Virus record (IMG/VR): IMGVR_UViG_3300027782_000298
Location: 1-27,300 of that record
Origin: a virus
DNA length: 27,300 nt
Direction: 5' to 3' (one strand)
Under the pieces are notes generated by a model. It was not told the origin of the DNA, ran no database searches, and saw nothing but the letters and a program-made list of their open reading frames with translations. Positions 7,790 through 14,072 of this stretch are shown here, piece by piece. Both the position numbers and the translations under genes were made by a program. Every line of letters begins with the position of its first letter. Position 1 is the stretch's first letter.

Positions 7790-8779
7790 ATGGGTGCATA
7801 TTATTTAACAGATGACCAATTTATAGAAGAATGGCAATTATTAGGTTCAGCATTAAAGTTTTCTCAAAAACACCAAATGTCTGAAAGGTCTGTATATAAC
7901 CGCAGACGCTCAATAGAGTCTAGACTAAACATTACTCTTAGCGCATTTAATGACCAACGCTTAGACCCAACTAAAAAAATATTTGAAACAGCAGGGCACG
8001 CTAGGCGTGGCAGAGCATTAGAAAAAGGCCATATTATTGTTTTTGGGGATTGTCATTTTTGGCCTGAAGTTTCTTATACAACCGCTTATAAAGCCCTTAT
8101 AGAGCTTATCAAAGAGTTTAAGCCAAAAGCGGTAGTGTGCATAGGCGATGCTTTCGATGGAAGTCAGGCGTCAAGGCATCCTAGAATTGGTTGGCAAAAC
8201 ACTCCTACAGTTAAAGAAGAATTAGAAGCCTGCCAAGAAATGATGGAAGGCATAGAAAAAGTTTCTAAGGGTGCAGAATTAATTTGGACTCTTGGCAATC
8301 ACGATGCTAGATTTGAAACATTTTTATCTAATGTTGGGGCGCATAGTTATCAAGGTGTACAAGGGTTTACCTTAAAAGACCATTTTCCCCTATGGAAAGG
8401 GTGTTGGACATACTGGATTGAGAACCCAGGCACTATGAATACAGTTTTTCGCCACAAGTGGAAAGGGTCTTGGTCTGGCGGCAGAAACAACACTTTGGCT
8501 GCTGGCACCCATGTTATTTCAGGTCACACACACCATTTAAGTGCAATTCAATACAACGATTACAATACTTATGGGCGTTGGGGTGTACAAACAGGCTGTC
8601 TTGCTGACCCTAGAGGCGAACAATTCATACATTACACGGAAGACGCCCCAGTCGATTGGACAAGTGGAGCAGTACTTTTAACTTATGAGCAAGGCCATTT
8701 ACTTCAACCTGAATTAATTAGAGTTTTTGACGAAAATAAAGGCTTAGTAGACTTTCGTGGGAAGTTGATACATTACTAA
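7790..8779 (+). CDS. HTH-metallophosphoesterase fusion
   Basis: A calcineurin-like metallophosphoesterase with a DNA-binding-like front end. Residues 7-48 look like a helix-turn-helix (FIEEWQLLGSALKFSQKH, then SERSVYNRRRSIE). The dinuclear-metal motifs follow in family order: GDCH (86-89), GDAFD (119-123), GNHD (169-172) and GHTHH (245-249). Known members act as DNA nucleases or phosphodiesterases. With the HTH this one probably acts on DNA or RNA, though the substrate is not visible. The start at 7790 follows the palindromic promoter-like site, and the stop overlaps the SprT-like ATG (TAATG). Confidence 0.88.
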   Translation: MGAYYLTDDQFIEEWQLLGSALKFSQKHQMSERSVYNRRRSIESRLNITLSAFNDQRLDPTKKIFETAGHARRGRALEKGHIIVFGDCHFWPEVSYTTAYKALIELIKEFKPKAVVCIGDAFDGSQASRHPRIGWQNTPTVKEELEACQEMMEGIEKVSKGAELIWTLGNHDARFETFLSNVGAHSYQGVQGFTLKDHFPLWKGCWTYWIENPGTMNTVFRHKWKGSWSGGRNNTLAAGTHVISGHTHHLSAIQYNDYNTYGRWGVQTGCLADPRGEQFIHYTEDAPVDWTSGAVLLTYEQGHLLQPELIRVFDENKGLVDFRGKLIHY

Positions 8780-9132
8780 TGAAGCTCAGTCCTGCCATTA
8801 TTCGTAATTTGTATAGTGCAATTTATTGCATGAAGCCGTTTTGTAGCTATAAAAATATGCCATTGCCAGAAGAAATTGAATTTATTGTAGATAAGGGTGA
8901 GGACATGGGTACATATTTATATGACCCAGGTAGTGACGACTACGAACACACTATTACTATTTCTGAGGTTCGTTGTGGGACTTTGGACACGGTTCTAAAG
9001 GTACTTCTCCATGAGTGCATCCATATGAGTCGGCACAAGAGTTCTCGCTGGACACATCACGACAAGGAGTTTCGTAAGCGAGCGCACCGTATTTGGTCTG
9101 AAATTGGTTTTGTTGACCCTCTAGAGCTTTAA
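8779..9132 (+). CDS. SprT-like zinc metalloprotease
   Basis: A 117-residue protein with the zinc motif HECIH (78-82), E79 being the catalytic glutamate, and a third ligand in WTHHDKEF (93-94), the spacing of the SprT/Spartan protease domain. Only the minimal domain is present. SprT-like proteases in cells remove DNA-protein crosslinks; in a phage it might clear proteins from DNA or process a virion protein, but no substrate can be read here. It is coupled to the metallophosphoesterase by a TAATG overlap. Confidence 0.78.
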   Translation: MKLSPAIIRNLYSAIYCMKPFCSYKNMPLPEEIEFIVDKGEDMGTYLYDPGSDDYEHTITISEVRCGTLDTVLKVLLHECIHMSRHKSSRWTHHDKEFRKRAHRIWSEIGFVDPLEL

Positions 9133-9160
9133 TTCTATCTTCGGTGGTAAATGTTGTCAT
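8957..9160 (-). CDS. Possible 67-residue antisense gene, doubtful
   Basis: The ATG at 9160 overlaps the methyltransferase stop as TAATG with AAAGAG upstream, and the N-terminus (MTTFTTEDRIKALEGQQ) looks like a normal small phage protein. However, all but its first nine or ten codons lie antisense to the SprT-like gene, including its catalytic region, and the C-terminus (Cys/Ser/Pro-rich) has no family look. It may be a real overprinted gene, a short gene whose end has run into its neighbour, or chance. Confidence 0.25.
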   Translation of the reverse strand: MTTFTTEDRIKALEGQQNQFQTKYGALAYETPCRDVSSENSCADSYGCTHGEVPLEPCPKSHNEPQK

Positions 9161-9735
9161 TAATCAGCTCTTTTATAAATACTAATGCTTCTGTCTTTAT
9201 GACCCGTGCTACCTCTATAAAGTATTGCACCAACCTCTTTCCATTCAATACTTCTATAAAACGGTCTTTGCCAATCAAGCCAAACCACATAAGCACCAGG
9301 CTTAGTTACTAAATACATTTCTCTAAATACTTGTTTTACATTTAAAGTTTCAGCTTTACACCCATATCTTGCTTGGTATTCCTTAAGCCGTTCTTCACCG
9401 TATGGGGGGTCTGCAACTATCAAATCATACTTTTTATCAAGGTGTTTTGATAGTTCCCGTGCATCTGCATACATGGTGTCATCAGATTGTGGGTTTATAT
9501 CTACTTTATCGCCCTTTAAATGCTCATCATTGACCTGACCAGCATACAAATGAAGAATTTCTTGAGCGTCAGGAAAAAGGGCTTTAATCCGCTTTAAATA
9601 GTTGCCTTGATAGCCGCCATAGTAGTCATTGCTTTTAGCGTAATTGTTGCCTAAATAAATAGCACCTGTTACAAGGTTAGATTGGTCTAATTGTAGGTAA
9701 CGCCCAAAAACATTGTTGTAGTTATCTATATTCAT
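9160..9735 (-). CDS. SAM-dependent DNA methyltransferase, DPPY type
   Basis: A 191-residue Rossmann-type methyltransferase. A SAM-site-like LHLYAGQ (61-67) precedes the catalytic DPPYG (109-113), the reverse of the order in the 4822-5535 enzyme, so the two are not simple paralogues. No separate target-recognition domain is evident at this length. DPPY points to amino-methylation of adenine or cytosine. It directly follows the Ref-like nuclease (TGAATG junction) in the leftward early operon, so it would act early, for example protecting replicating DNA from host restriction. RNA or protein substrates cannot be excluded. Confidence 0.75.
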   Translation of the reverse strand: MNIDNYNNVFGRYLQLDQSNLVTGAIYLGNNYAKSNDYYGGYQGNYLKRIKALFPDAQEILHLYAGQVNDEHLKGDKVDINPQSDDTMYADARELSKHLDKKYDLIVADPPYGEERLKEYQARYGCKAETLNVKQVFREMYLVTKPGAYVVWLDWQRPFYRSIEWKEVGAILYRGSTGHKDRSISIYKRAD

Positions 9736-10005
9736 TCACACCAAGCTCTGTTTGACTTTCTGTAATAACGCTTCCTCGGTTGTAGAGAATTTTGCTTCAA
9801 AAGTTCGTCTACCCAAGAAATGAATTCCATCTTCTCCTGTGTGATGTCGAACACAGAGGGGGATAATGGGGCTTGTAGAACGCTTACCAGCCCTTCTAAT
9901 GTGGTGAATGACGGCAGGACTGTCTTCCCACCCAAGCACGGAACTGCACAATATACAACCGAGTCTGGCAACTCTTGCCATATAGTTCTTTTCATCTTTA
10001 GTCAT
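9736..10005 (-). CDS. Ref-like HNH nuclease
   Basis: An 89-residue zinc-binding HNH nuclease. Visible ligands are C17xxC20, the catalytic-type HH pair at 34-35, then C51 and HH at 54-55, followed by GIHFLGRRTFE. This order and the IPLC..HH.GEDGIHFLG block match the phage P1 Ref (recombination-enhancement function) type. Ref is a RecA-dependent nuclease that promotes recombination. The ATG at 10005 overlaps the preceding stop by eight bases and is preferred over the TTG just before it. Context with another nuclease upstream supports a DNA role. Confidence 0.78.
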   Translation of the reverse strand: MTKDEKNYMARVARLGCILCSSVLGWEDSPAVIHHIRRAGKRSTSPIIPLCVRHHTGEDGIHFLGRRTFEAKFSTTEEALLQKVKQSLV

Positions 10006-10366
10006 CAATCAATTCATACCAAAGTTTATAAAATTGCTTAAATTCTTCAAAGTCTTTACCTTTTTTAAAGGGTTTACCCTTACTATCAAGCAGCCAGTAA
10101 TGGTCTAGATTAACACCATTGTCAGTATCGCCCACCATGATAATGACTGAAAACTTAGGGGTTTGAGCCAATGCTTGCAACATACGCTGCTGACCTAAAC
10201 TAACTTCTTCGCCTAGGCGTTTCCATTCCATTACAAGAAAGTAACCTTTGCGCTCTGCAATACCATCTAAATCGCATGGCACAAAATTAGGGTTTGATTC
10301 AATAATACCTTTGAAATCACCATAATCCTTATGTGCTGCGTTGGCGTTACGCATTAAGTTAGCCAT
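9998..10366 (-). CDS. PD-(D/E)XK-type nuclease candidate
   Basis: A 122-residue protein with CDLDGIAERKGYFLVMEWKR (31-50), which carries the D...E-x-K core (D32/D34, E47, K49) of the PD-(D/E)XK fold, followed by the usual GQQRML helix (58-63). Such short phage proteins resemble restriction-endonuclease-like or resolvase-like enzymes. Substrate is unknown. It overlaps the neighbouring small gene by 13 bases and the Ref-like gene by eight, so all three are co-translated. Confidence in the fold is moderate and in function low. Confidence 0.65.
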   Translation of the reverse strand: MANLMRNANAAHKDYGDFKGIIESNPNFVPCDLDGIAERKGYFLVMEWKRLGEEVSLGQQRMLQALAQTPKFSVIIMVGDTDNGVNLDHYWLLDSKGKPFKKGKDFEEFKQFYKLWYELIDD

Positions 10367-10530
10367 TCTTTCCTCACTTGGGCATAAGTAGAAAACTCTA
10401 GTTTTATGGTTTCTTCTGCTAGGTCGTGGGCTATTCTGGTAGCTTTGTCATAGTCTTGTTTAAGCGTAGCGTTGTGGTAACACCGTAATAACTTTTGAAT
10501 ACGCAAATAGTTTTCAGAGTAGTCTGTCAT
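10354..10530 (-). CDS. 58-residue helical protein, unknown
   Basis: The frame runs from ATG 10530 to TAA 10354-10356. Its ATG overlaps the TGA of the 109-residue gene (ATGA), and it overlaps the downstream nuclease by 13 bases, which supports it as a real coupled gene filling what would otherwise be a gap. The sequence is helical and charged (SENYLRIQKLLRCYHN, then KQDYDKATRIAHDLAEETIKLEF), with no membrane segment or known motif. Confidence 0.7.
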   Translation of the reverse strand: MTDYSENYLRIQKLLRCYHNATLKQDYDKATRIAHDLAEETIKLEFSTYAQVRKEWLT

Positions 10531-10856
10531 CTAGTCATTCTTTCTATGTTTCGGTTAGTTGCTTGTTCTGTGCGCCAGGCTTCAAACTCCATTTGAGCTT
10601 GTGCTACTTCAAGTTTTAATAAAGTTTTGTTGGCTGTTGCCGTGTCAATTTGCTCGCAATATTCTGCATATTCGCTAGAAGCGTAGGCTTCACGCTCCTG
10701 CGCCCCTAATGAGTTTTCATTAGACTTTTTCATCATAATTGCAACAATGGCTTTTTTCTTTGCGTCAAGGCCAGCAACTAAACCTTCTGCTTCTGCATAT
10801 TTGTATTTAATACGCTCAAGCGTGTCAAAAGCGTTGTGTGGGTTAAATTCTTTCAT
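10527..10856 (-). CDS. Conserved coiled-coil early phage protein, unknown
   Basis: A 109-residue alpha-helical protein. It contains YAEAEGLVAGLDAKKKAI near the front, AQEREAYASSEYAEY in the middle and a long C-terminal helix (KLEVAQAQMEFEAWRTEQAT). I recognise the pattern, particularly the Ala-Gln-Glu-Arg-Glu-Ala-Tyr block, as a family of small early phage proteins of unknown function. The layout suggests an antiparallel coiled coil. The ATG at 10856 overlaps the preceding stop (ATGA). Confidence 0.72.
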   Translation of the reverse strand: MKEFNPHNAFDTLERIKYKYAEAEGLVAGLDAKKKAIVAIMMKKSNENSLGAQEREAYASSEYAEYCEQIDTATANKTLLKLEVAQAQMEFEAWRTEQATNRNIERMTR

Positions 10857-11002
10857 TTAAGGTTCATCCATAAACCTATTTGGGCGGCAGCATAACCAAG
10901 CCAAATAAAAGCATTAGACGGTGAACCTTTAGCGTATTGGGCTAGGCCGACCACTAAATACCCAAGCCCTGTTGCTGCGACAATGTATTTTTCAATATCC
11001 AT
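10853..11002 (-). CDS. 49-residue membrane protein
   Basis: The frame starts at ATG 11002 and ends in a TGA that overlaps the next ATG (ATGA). A hydrophobic stretch YIVAATGLGYLVVGLAQY (6-23), a short polar KGSPSN turn and a second stretch AFIWLGYAAAQIGLWM (31-46) suggest two membrane-spanning helices. It overlaps the end of the gene before it by about 49 bases. Being in the early operon, it may act at the inner membrane, for example in exclusion, but no family is recognised. Confidence 0.6.
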   Translation of the reverse strand: MDIEKYIVAATGLGYLVVGLAQYAKGSPSNAFIWLGYAAAQIGLWMNLK

Positions 11003-11184
11003 GTTTCCCATTCTCCCCTGTTTCCTGCTGCGTATTGTTCATAATAATCATTTAAAAGCGCCTCACTAAAGTTTTTTTCGCTGATGTAGTTTCTAAACCA
11101 CGGCAAACCTTTTTTCTTTCGTAGGGCGCATAAATACCTTACTCCGCATTGGTGCTTATGCAAAACCAGACTTGACTCGCTCAC
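10954..11184 (-). CDS. Small phage protein of DUF7696-like type
   Basis: About 76 residues, with HKHQCGVRYLCALRKKKGLPWFRNYI near the N-terminus and FSEALLNDYYEQYAAGNRGEWETW later. The HQC.VRY opening resembles small early phage proteins grouped as DUF7696, function unknown. There is no ATG in the frame; GTG at 11184 or TTG at about 11163 must serve as start. It overlaps the DUF1376 gene by 29 bases and the 49-residue membrane-protein gene by about 49 bases. Confidence 0.55.
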   Translation of the reverse strand: MSESSLVLHKHQCGVRYLCALRKKKGLPWFRNYISEKNFSEALLNDYYEQYAAGNRGEWETWILKNTLSQQQGLGI

Positions 11185-11899
11185 GGTATTGGCCTTCCGT
11201 TTCTCCAGGGCGAGGTAGTATACCCAACTCCCTACCCTTATCTAACACTCCTTGTATGTTGGCATCCCACTTCTGTGCTGGTTTGTCATGCGTAGTAACA
11301 GATTTGTTAAGCCATTCAGCTTTAAACCCTACCCAGCTATTTTCACAACAGGTTTGCAAAGCATCTGAAAGGGACATCTTAGCTTTTTCTGCTTCCCTTA
11401 CCAATCCTTTAAGTGCTGTTTCTGTAAGTGGCTTCTTAGCGGCTTTTCTAACCTTTAAATAATCTTCCCATAAAGACACATCTACACCGCTAGGTGGAGT
11501 AATGTTTTTAATTGGTTTATGGTTATTGGTTATTGGTTCTTGGTTATTGGTTAGGGTCTGAAGCGGTTCTGATATCAGACCTGATTTCTTTTCTAATTTG
11601 ATTCTGTTGGCGTTTCTGGCAGAGTCAGCCTTGGCACGATATTTAACTATTTCGTCATCACAACGCTTATTAATCCAACCTTCTGGAGTTTCTTCAAAAA
11701 ATGTACCAAGGATATATTGCACTTCATCAAGGTATTCACGCATACCAATGTTTCTAGCAACAATCGCACATTCACCTACAAAAGGTTTTTCAGCAAGGTA
11801 ATAAGCGTCAATCAAACGCCTGTAGGCTAAGTCCTCTATAAGACTTAAATGCCTTGTGTGGGAGGCGTAATCGCCAATGTGAAAGGGGTAAAAATTCAT
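11156..11899 (-). CDS. DUF1376-domain replication protein
   Basis: The N-terminal 85 residues have the DUF1376 signature (FYPFHIGDYASHTRHLSLIEDLAYRRL). This domain occurs in YdaU-like and phage replication-initiation proteins. An Asn/Gln/Pro linker (TNNQEPITNNHKPIKN, about 116-132) joins it to a basic helical C-terminal part containing ALKGLVREAEKAKMSL, similar to loader-type modules. It would bind the origin and recruit host replication factors, since no phage polymerase or helicase is seen in the window. The linker is encoded by six heptamers, as in lambda O where the origin lies inside the gene. AAAGGA precedes the ATG by 6 bases. Confidence 0.85.
   Translation of the reverse strand: MNFYPFHIGDYASHTRHLSLIEDLAYRRLIDAYYLAEKPFVGECAIVARNIGMREYLDEVQYILGTFFEETPEGWINKRCDDEIVKYRAKADSARNANRIKLEKKSGLISEPLQTLTNNQEPITNNHKPIKNITPPSGVDVSLWEDYLKVRKAAKKPLTETALKGLVREAEKAKMSLSDALQTCCENSWVGFKAEWLNKSVTTHDKPAQKWDANIQGVLDKGRELGILPRPGETEGQYRERVKSGFA
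11511..11552. repeat. Six in-phase heptamers inside the replication gene, possible origin
   Basis: Consecutive 7-base units, read on the minus strand as AACCAAT with variants (two copies differ at several positions), occupy 42 bases with no interruption. The frame cycles through all three codon phases every 21 bases, producing the TNNQEP-like linker. Initiator-binding iterons inside the initiator gene are known in lambdoid phages. The repeat is exact in the sequence; origin function is inferred. Confidence 0.6.
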
Positions 11900-11991
11900 A
11901 CTATTCCTTTGTCAAAGGTAGTCAAAAAGGTGGGTCTGGCAGGCGGTGACTAAGCGCTTTTCGAGTTGCAACTCTAGCCTTTCCCTTGAAA
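11900..11991. promoter_or_regulatory. Spacer with palindrome GAGTTGCAACTC
   Basis: A 92-base gap between two leftward early genes. It contains a perfect 12-base palindrome at 11963-11974 and the SD AAAGGA for the replication gene. No convincing promoter hexamers are seen. The palindrome could be an operator site, a small terminator-like element or chance. Confidence 0.35.
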
Positions 11992-12726
11992 TTATAACTC
12001 TTGCTCTGCTAAGTGACAAAAAATGCCACATTCAATAGCTTGCTCTGTTGGGTAATCCCCAGCATCTAAAGGTAGTTCTGTAAGCCAAATGCGTTCACCC
12101 TTGTGCTTAAGGATTTTAGCCCCCACAGTACGCTCCATAAGCGCCATACGGTCAAATTGCTGGGGAAAGTCGTGTCGAATCTTATTCCAGTACCCAAGAC
12201 CGCCTTTAACGCACCCAATACAGTTATTGTTTTGGTATCCAAGTTTATACATTGCTGGTAATTCAATGCCAGCACGGTCAATCATTGCCAAGCAATCAGA
12301 CTTTTTAAGTCCTTTTTCTATCAAAATAGACCATAAATTAACATCATTGTTGGCATCAATGAACCTATCTACACGGTCTTGTTCTTCTGCCGTGTAACCA
12401 AATACTTGCTTGTCATTAGGCAATTCAAACGCTTTACGCATATCTTTTTTAAGGTGTACCGTACAAGGCGCACCACCAATACCAACAATATATTTACGCT
12501 TTTCAAATACTTCATAAATACTGCCGTTGTACTTGTCGTTTTGAATAACTTTTATGGGTTGACCAAACCACTTTTCACAATCATGCATAAACCGTAAATT
12601 GTCAGGATGTTCTTCCCTTACATGGCAATAAACTACTTCTACAGGAATTTTGCTTTCTGCAATAGCTAGTTTGGTAGCTACGGCACTTGCTGCACCGCAA
12701 GAAAACCAACTAATAACTCTAGTCAT
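11992..12726 (-). CDS. PAPS reductase-like PP-loop enzyme
   Basis: A 244-residue protein of the adenine-nucleotide alpha-hydrolase (PP-loop) superfamily. The loop is SCGAASA (9-15), in place of the SGGxDS consensus. EEHPDN (38-43) follows, then GGAPC with C88, and NNNCIGCVKGG with C169 and C172. Phage members are annotated as PAPS reductase-like, but no sulfate-assimilation context is present. A role in thiolation or other modification of nucleic acid is possible, and the Cys set could hold a metal or Fe-S cluster. The ATG at 12726 overlaps the regulator stop; a TTG at 12738 could add four residues. Confidence 0.75.
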   Translation of the reverse strand: MTRVISWFSCGAASAVATKLAIAESKIPVEVVYCHVREEHPDNLRFMHDCEKWFGQPIKVIQNDKYNGSIYEVFEKRKYIVGIGGAPCTVHLKKDMRKAFELPNDKQVFGYTAEEQDRVDRFIDANNDVNLWSILIEKGLKKSDCLAMIDRAGIELPAMYKLGYQNNNCIGCVKGGLGYWNKIRHDFPQQFDRMALMERTVGAKILKHKGERIWLTELPLDAGDYPTEQAIECGIFCHLAEQEL

Positions 12727-12988
12727 TCTGTTGTCCAAAAGCGTTGTTTTTTAACAACTCAGGCCATATAAGCCAAAAGTTAGTAGGAAACAAGTCTTGG
12801 CGAGTTACCAAGCCATGACTTTCTTTTTCAATCCTAGCGCCCAAAAGCATATATTTATCGGCTGGAATACCACGCACACGCCAGTTAGACACGGCTGCGT
12901 TATCTACCATACACATCCTAGCCACCTTTGCTGTACCCCCCAAAAGGTCAATAATTGCACCGTCTGAAATCTTTAATTTTCTGTCCAT
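12719..12988 (-). CDS. Cro/YdaS-like DNA-binding regulator
   Basis: An 89-residue protein. Residues 8-46 match the Cro/YdaS helix-turn-helix: DGAIIDLLGGTAKVARMC, then VDNAAVSNWRVRGIPADKY. The C-terminus (LFPTNFWLIWPEL) may form the dimer interface. It is the first gene of the leftward early operon, directly beside the divergent promoters, so it is the obvious candidate to regulate both early transcripts, including its own. No partner CI is seen in the window. Overlap with the PP-loop gene is a few bases. Confidence 0.8.
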   Translation of the reverse strand: MDRKLKISDGAIIDLLGGTAKVARMCMVDNAAVSNWRVRGIPADKYMLLGARIEKESHGLVTRQDLFPTNFWLIWPELLKNNAFGQQND

Positions 12989-13025
12989 TCACGGAGTTTA
13001 ACCTAAATGTTGTTTATTTGCATAG

Positions 13026-13054
13026 ACTTTACTTTTTTTATTTACCTGTGTTAA
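13026..13054 (-). promoter_or_regulatory. Leftward early promoter
   Basis: On the minus strand TTAACA (13049-13054, 5 of 6 matches) and TAAAGT (13026-13031, 4 of 6) are separated by exactly 17 bases containing an A-tract. It would transcribe the regulator and the leftward early operon, starting near 13018. Confidence 0.6.
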
Positions 13055-13057
13055 TAT
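13028..13057 (+). promoter_or_regulatory. Rightward early promoter candidate
   Basis: TTTACT (13028-13033) and TAATAT (13052-13057) are separated by 18 bases and nearly coincide with the leftward promoter on the other strand, so the two would compete. The predicted start is near 13064, at the base of the hairpin at 13064-13081. Confidence 0.45.
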
Positions 13058-13063
13058 TCTTTA

Positions 13064-13081
13064 CATAGCACTTTTGCTATG
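13064..13081 (+). other. Hairpin in the rightward early leader
   Basis: CATAGCA (13064-13070) and TGCTATG (13075-13081) form a perfect seven-base stem with a CTTT loop. It lies between the candidate promoter and the first SD. It could be a 5' stabilising hairpin or an operator dyad for the Cro-like protein. Confidence 0.5.
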
Positions 13082-13098
13082 TTCATAAGGGGAAAATT

Positions 13099-13185
13099 AT
13101 GAAAACTATCAAAAATTGGCAAATGGTATTGATGTTAGTTGTGTTGTTTATTGTGGGGCAGTTGGTTTATGGCTTTTATAAATAA
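13099..13185 (+). CDS. 28-residue single-span membrane protein
   Basis: ATG 13099 follows AAGGGGAA with the same spacing as three other rightward genes, and the frame ends at TAA 13183-13185. After a basic KTIKNW start the rest (VLMLVVLFIVGQLVYGF) is one membrane helix. It is the first gene of the rightward early operon. Function unknown; tiny early membrane peptides of phages often target host membrane processes. Confidence 0.6.
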   Translation: MKTIKNWQMVLMLVVLFIVGQLVYGFYK

Positions 13186-13195
13186 GGGGAATGAC

Positions 13196-13396
13196 ATGGA
13201 TGAAATGCATGAAGTAATGAATGAAATGGAAGAACGCTTAGAAATAGCGTTAAACAACATGGAGTACGGCACAGATATATCAGCCGATGATATAGATGTT
13301 ATTCGTGCTGCTTGTGGCAAACCAAACAACAAACGCAATGTATTACTACAAACTGTGTTTAACGACTTTGGTAATGTATTTGGAGGTTCAAAATGA
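13196..13396 (+). CDS. 66-residue acidic helical protein, unknown
   Basis: The start is set at ATG 13196 (MDEMHEVMNEMEERLEI) because AAGGGGAA stands 6 bases before it; an upstream in-frame ATG at 13139 lies inside the 28-residue gene and lacks an SD. The protein is acidic and Met-rich at the front, with DISADDIDVIRAACGKP in the middle and a C-terminal VFGGSK. The stop overlaps the ERF start (ATGA). No family recognised. Position next to ERF suggests an early recombination or regulatory accessory. Confidence 0.65.
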   Translation: MDEMHEVMNEMEERLEIALNNMEYGTDISADDIDVIRAACGKPNNKRNVLLQTVFNDFGNVFGGSK

Positions 13397-13821
13397 CCCA
13401 ATCAGAAAACATTGCAAGCCTAGCCAAAGCGCTATCAATCGTACAAGGGAAACTAACCTATGCTGTTAAAGACTCTGCTAATCCTTTTTTCAAAAGTAAA
13501 TATGCTGATTTGGAGTCTGTGTGGGATGCTTGTCGCAATCTTTTGGCTGAAAACGGCCTCTGTGTTATGCAGTTTCCTGGGCTTTATTCCGACCTTGATA
13601 AGTCCATGTCTTTAACAACCATTCTTTCCCATACTTCTGGGGAATGGATTAGTCAAGAAATGTCTGTGCCTGTAACTAAAGCTGACGCACAAGGCGCTGG
13701 GTCGGCTTTAACTTATATGCGTAGATACGCATTAGCAGCAGTAGTAGGAGTAGTACAAGCAGACGATGATGGTAATGCCGCATCGTCACCTAAACCAGTA
13801 GTAAAAGCAAAGGAAATTTAA
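13393..13821 (+). CDS. ERF-family ssDNA annealing recombinase
   Basis: A 142-residue protein with the ERF signature: NPFFKSKYADLESVW near residue 31 and GSALTYMRRYALAAVVGV near 105, followed by the acidic DDDGNA tail. ERF proteins bind and anneal single strands in phages such as P22, serving recombination and genome circularisation. At this length only the conserved core is present, without the longer C-terminal tail of some relatives. It is coupled to the SSB-like gene (TAATG) and three genes upstream of the exonuclease, giving the annealing-protein-plus-exonuclease pairing of phage recombination systems. Confidence 0.92.
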   Translation: MTQSENIASLAKALSIVQGKLTYAVKDSANPFFKSKYADLESVWDACRNLLAENGLCVMQFPGLYSDLDKSMSLTTILSHTSGEWISQEMSVPVTKADAQGAGSALTYMRRYALAAVVGVVQADDDGNAASSPKPVVKAKEI

Positions 13822-14063
13822 TGGCTTACATACCAAAAGAGGGTAGCGGCTCGCTATTCAAAAATGACCGCAAAACAACCGAAAATCACCCAGACTATAC
13901 AGGCTCTATCATGGTCAATAACCGTGAACATTATCTATCTGCGTGGGTTAAGGAAGGCTCTAAAGGCAAATTCTTTAGCGTATCTATTGGCAAAGAAAAA
14001 GAAGTCAAAGGTTTTAAGCCAGCAGGGTCTGACGAAATTGTAGATTCAGACCTACCATTTTAG
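13821..14063 (+). CDS. Small SSB-like protein
   Basis: An 80-residue protein with a compact beta-rich pattern (GSIMVNNREHYLSAWVKEG, then GKFFSVSIGKEKE) compatible with an OB fold, and a C-terminus DSDLPF that matches the acidic tip of bacterial SSB (DDDIPF type), which recruits recombination and replication partners. This combination and its position directly behind ERF point to ssDNA binding. The domain is shorter than cellular SSB. Small phage relatives are usually annotated hypothetical, so the assignment is inference from motif plus context. Confidence 0.62.
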   Translation: MAYIPKEGSGSLFKNDRKTTENHPDYTGSIMVNNREHYLSAWVKEGSKGKFFSVSIGKEKEVKGFKPAGSDEIVDSDLPF

Positions 14064-14072
14064 GAGATGGAC

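Noticed and set aside
9732-9995. 87-residue minus-strand frame overlapping the HNH gene
   Set aside because: It overlaps almost all of the Ref-like nuclease in another frame and lacks family motifs, whereas the nuclease frame has a complete Cys/His set.
11511-11552. CRISPR array reading of the heptamer repeats
   Set aside because: Units are contiguous and seven bases long, with no spacers and no cas genes.
13135-13401. 88-residue minus-strand frame
   Set aside because: It lies across the early rightward genes on the opposite strand, without SD or recognisable composition.
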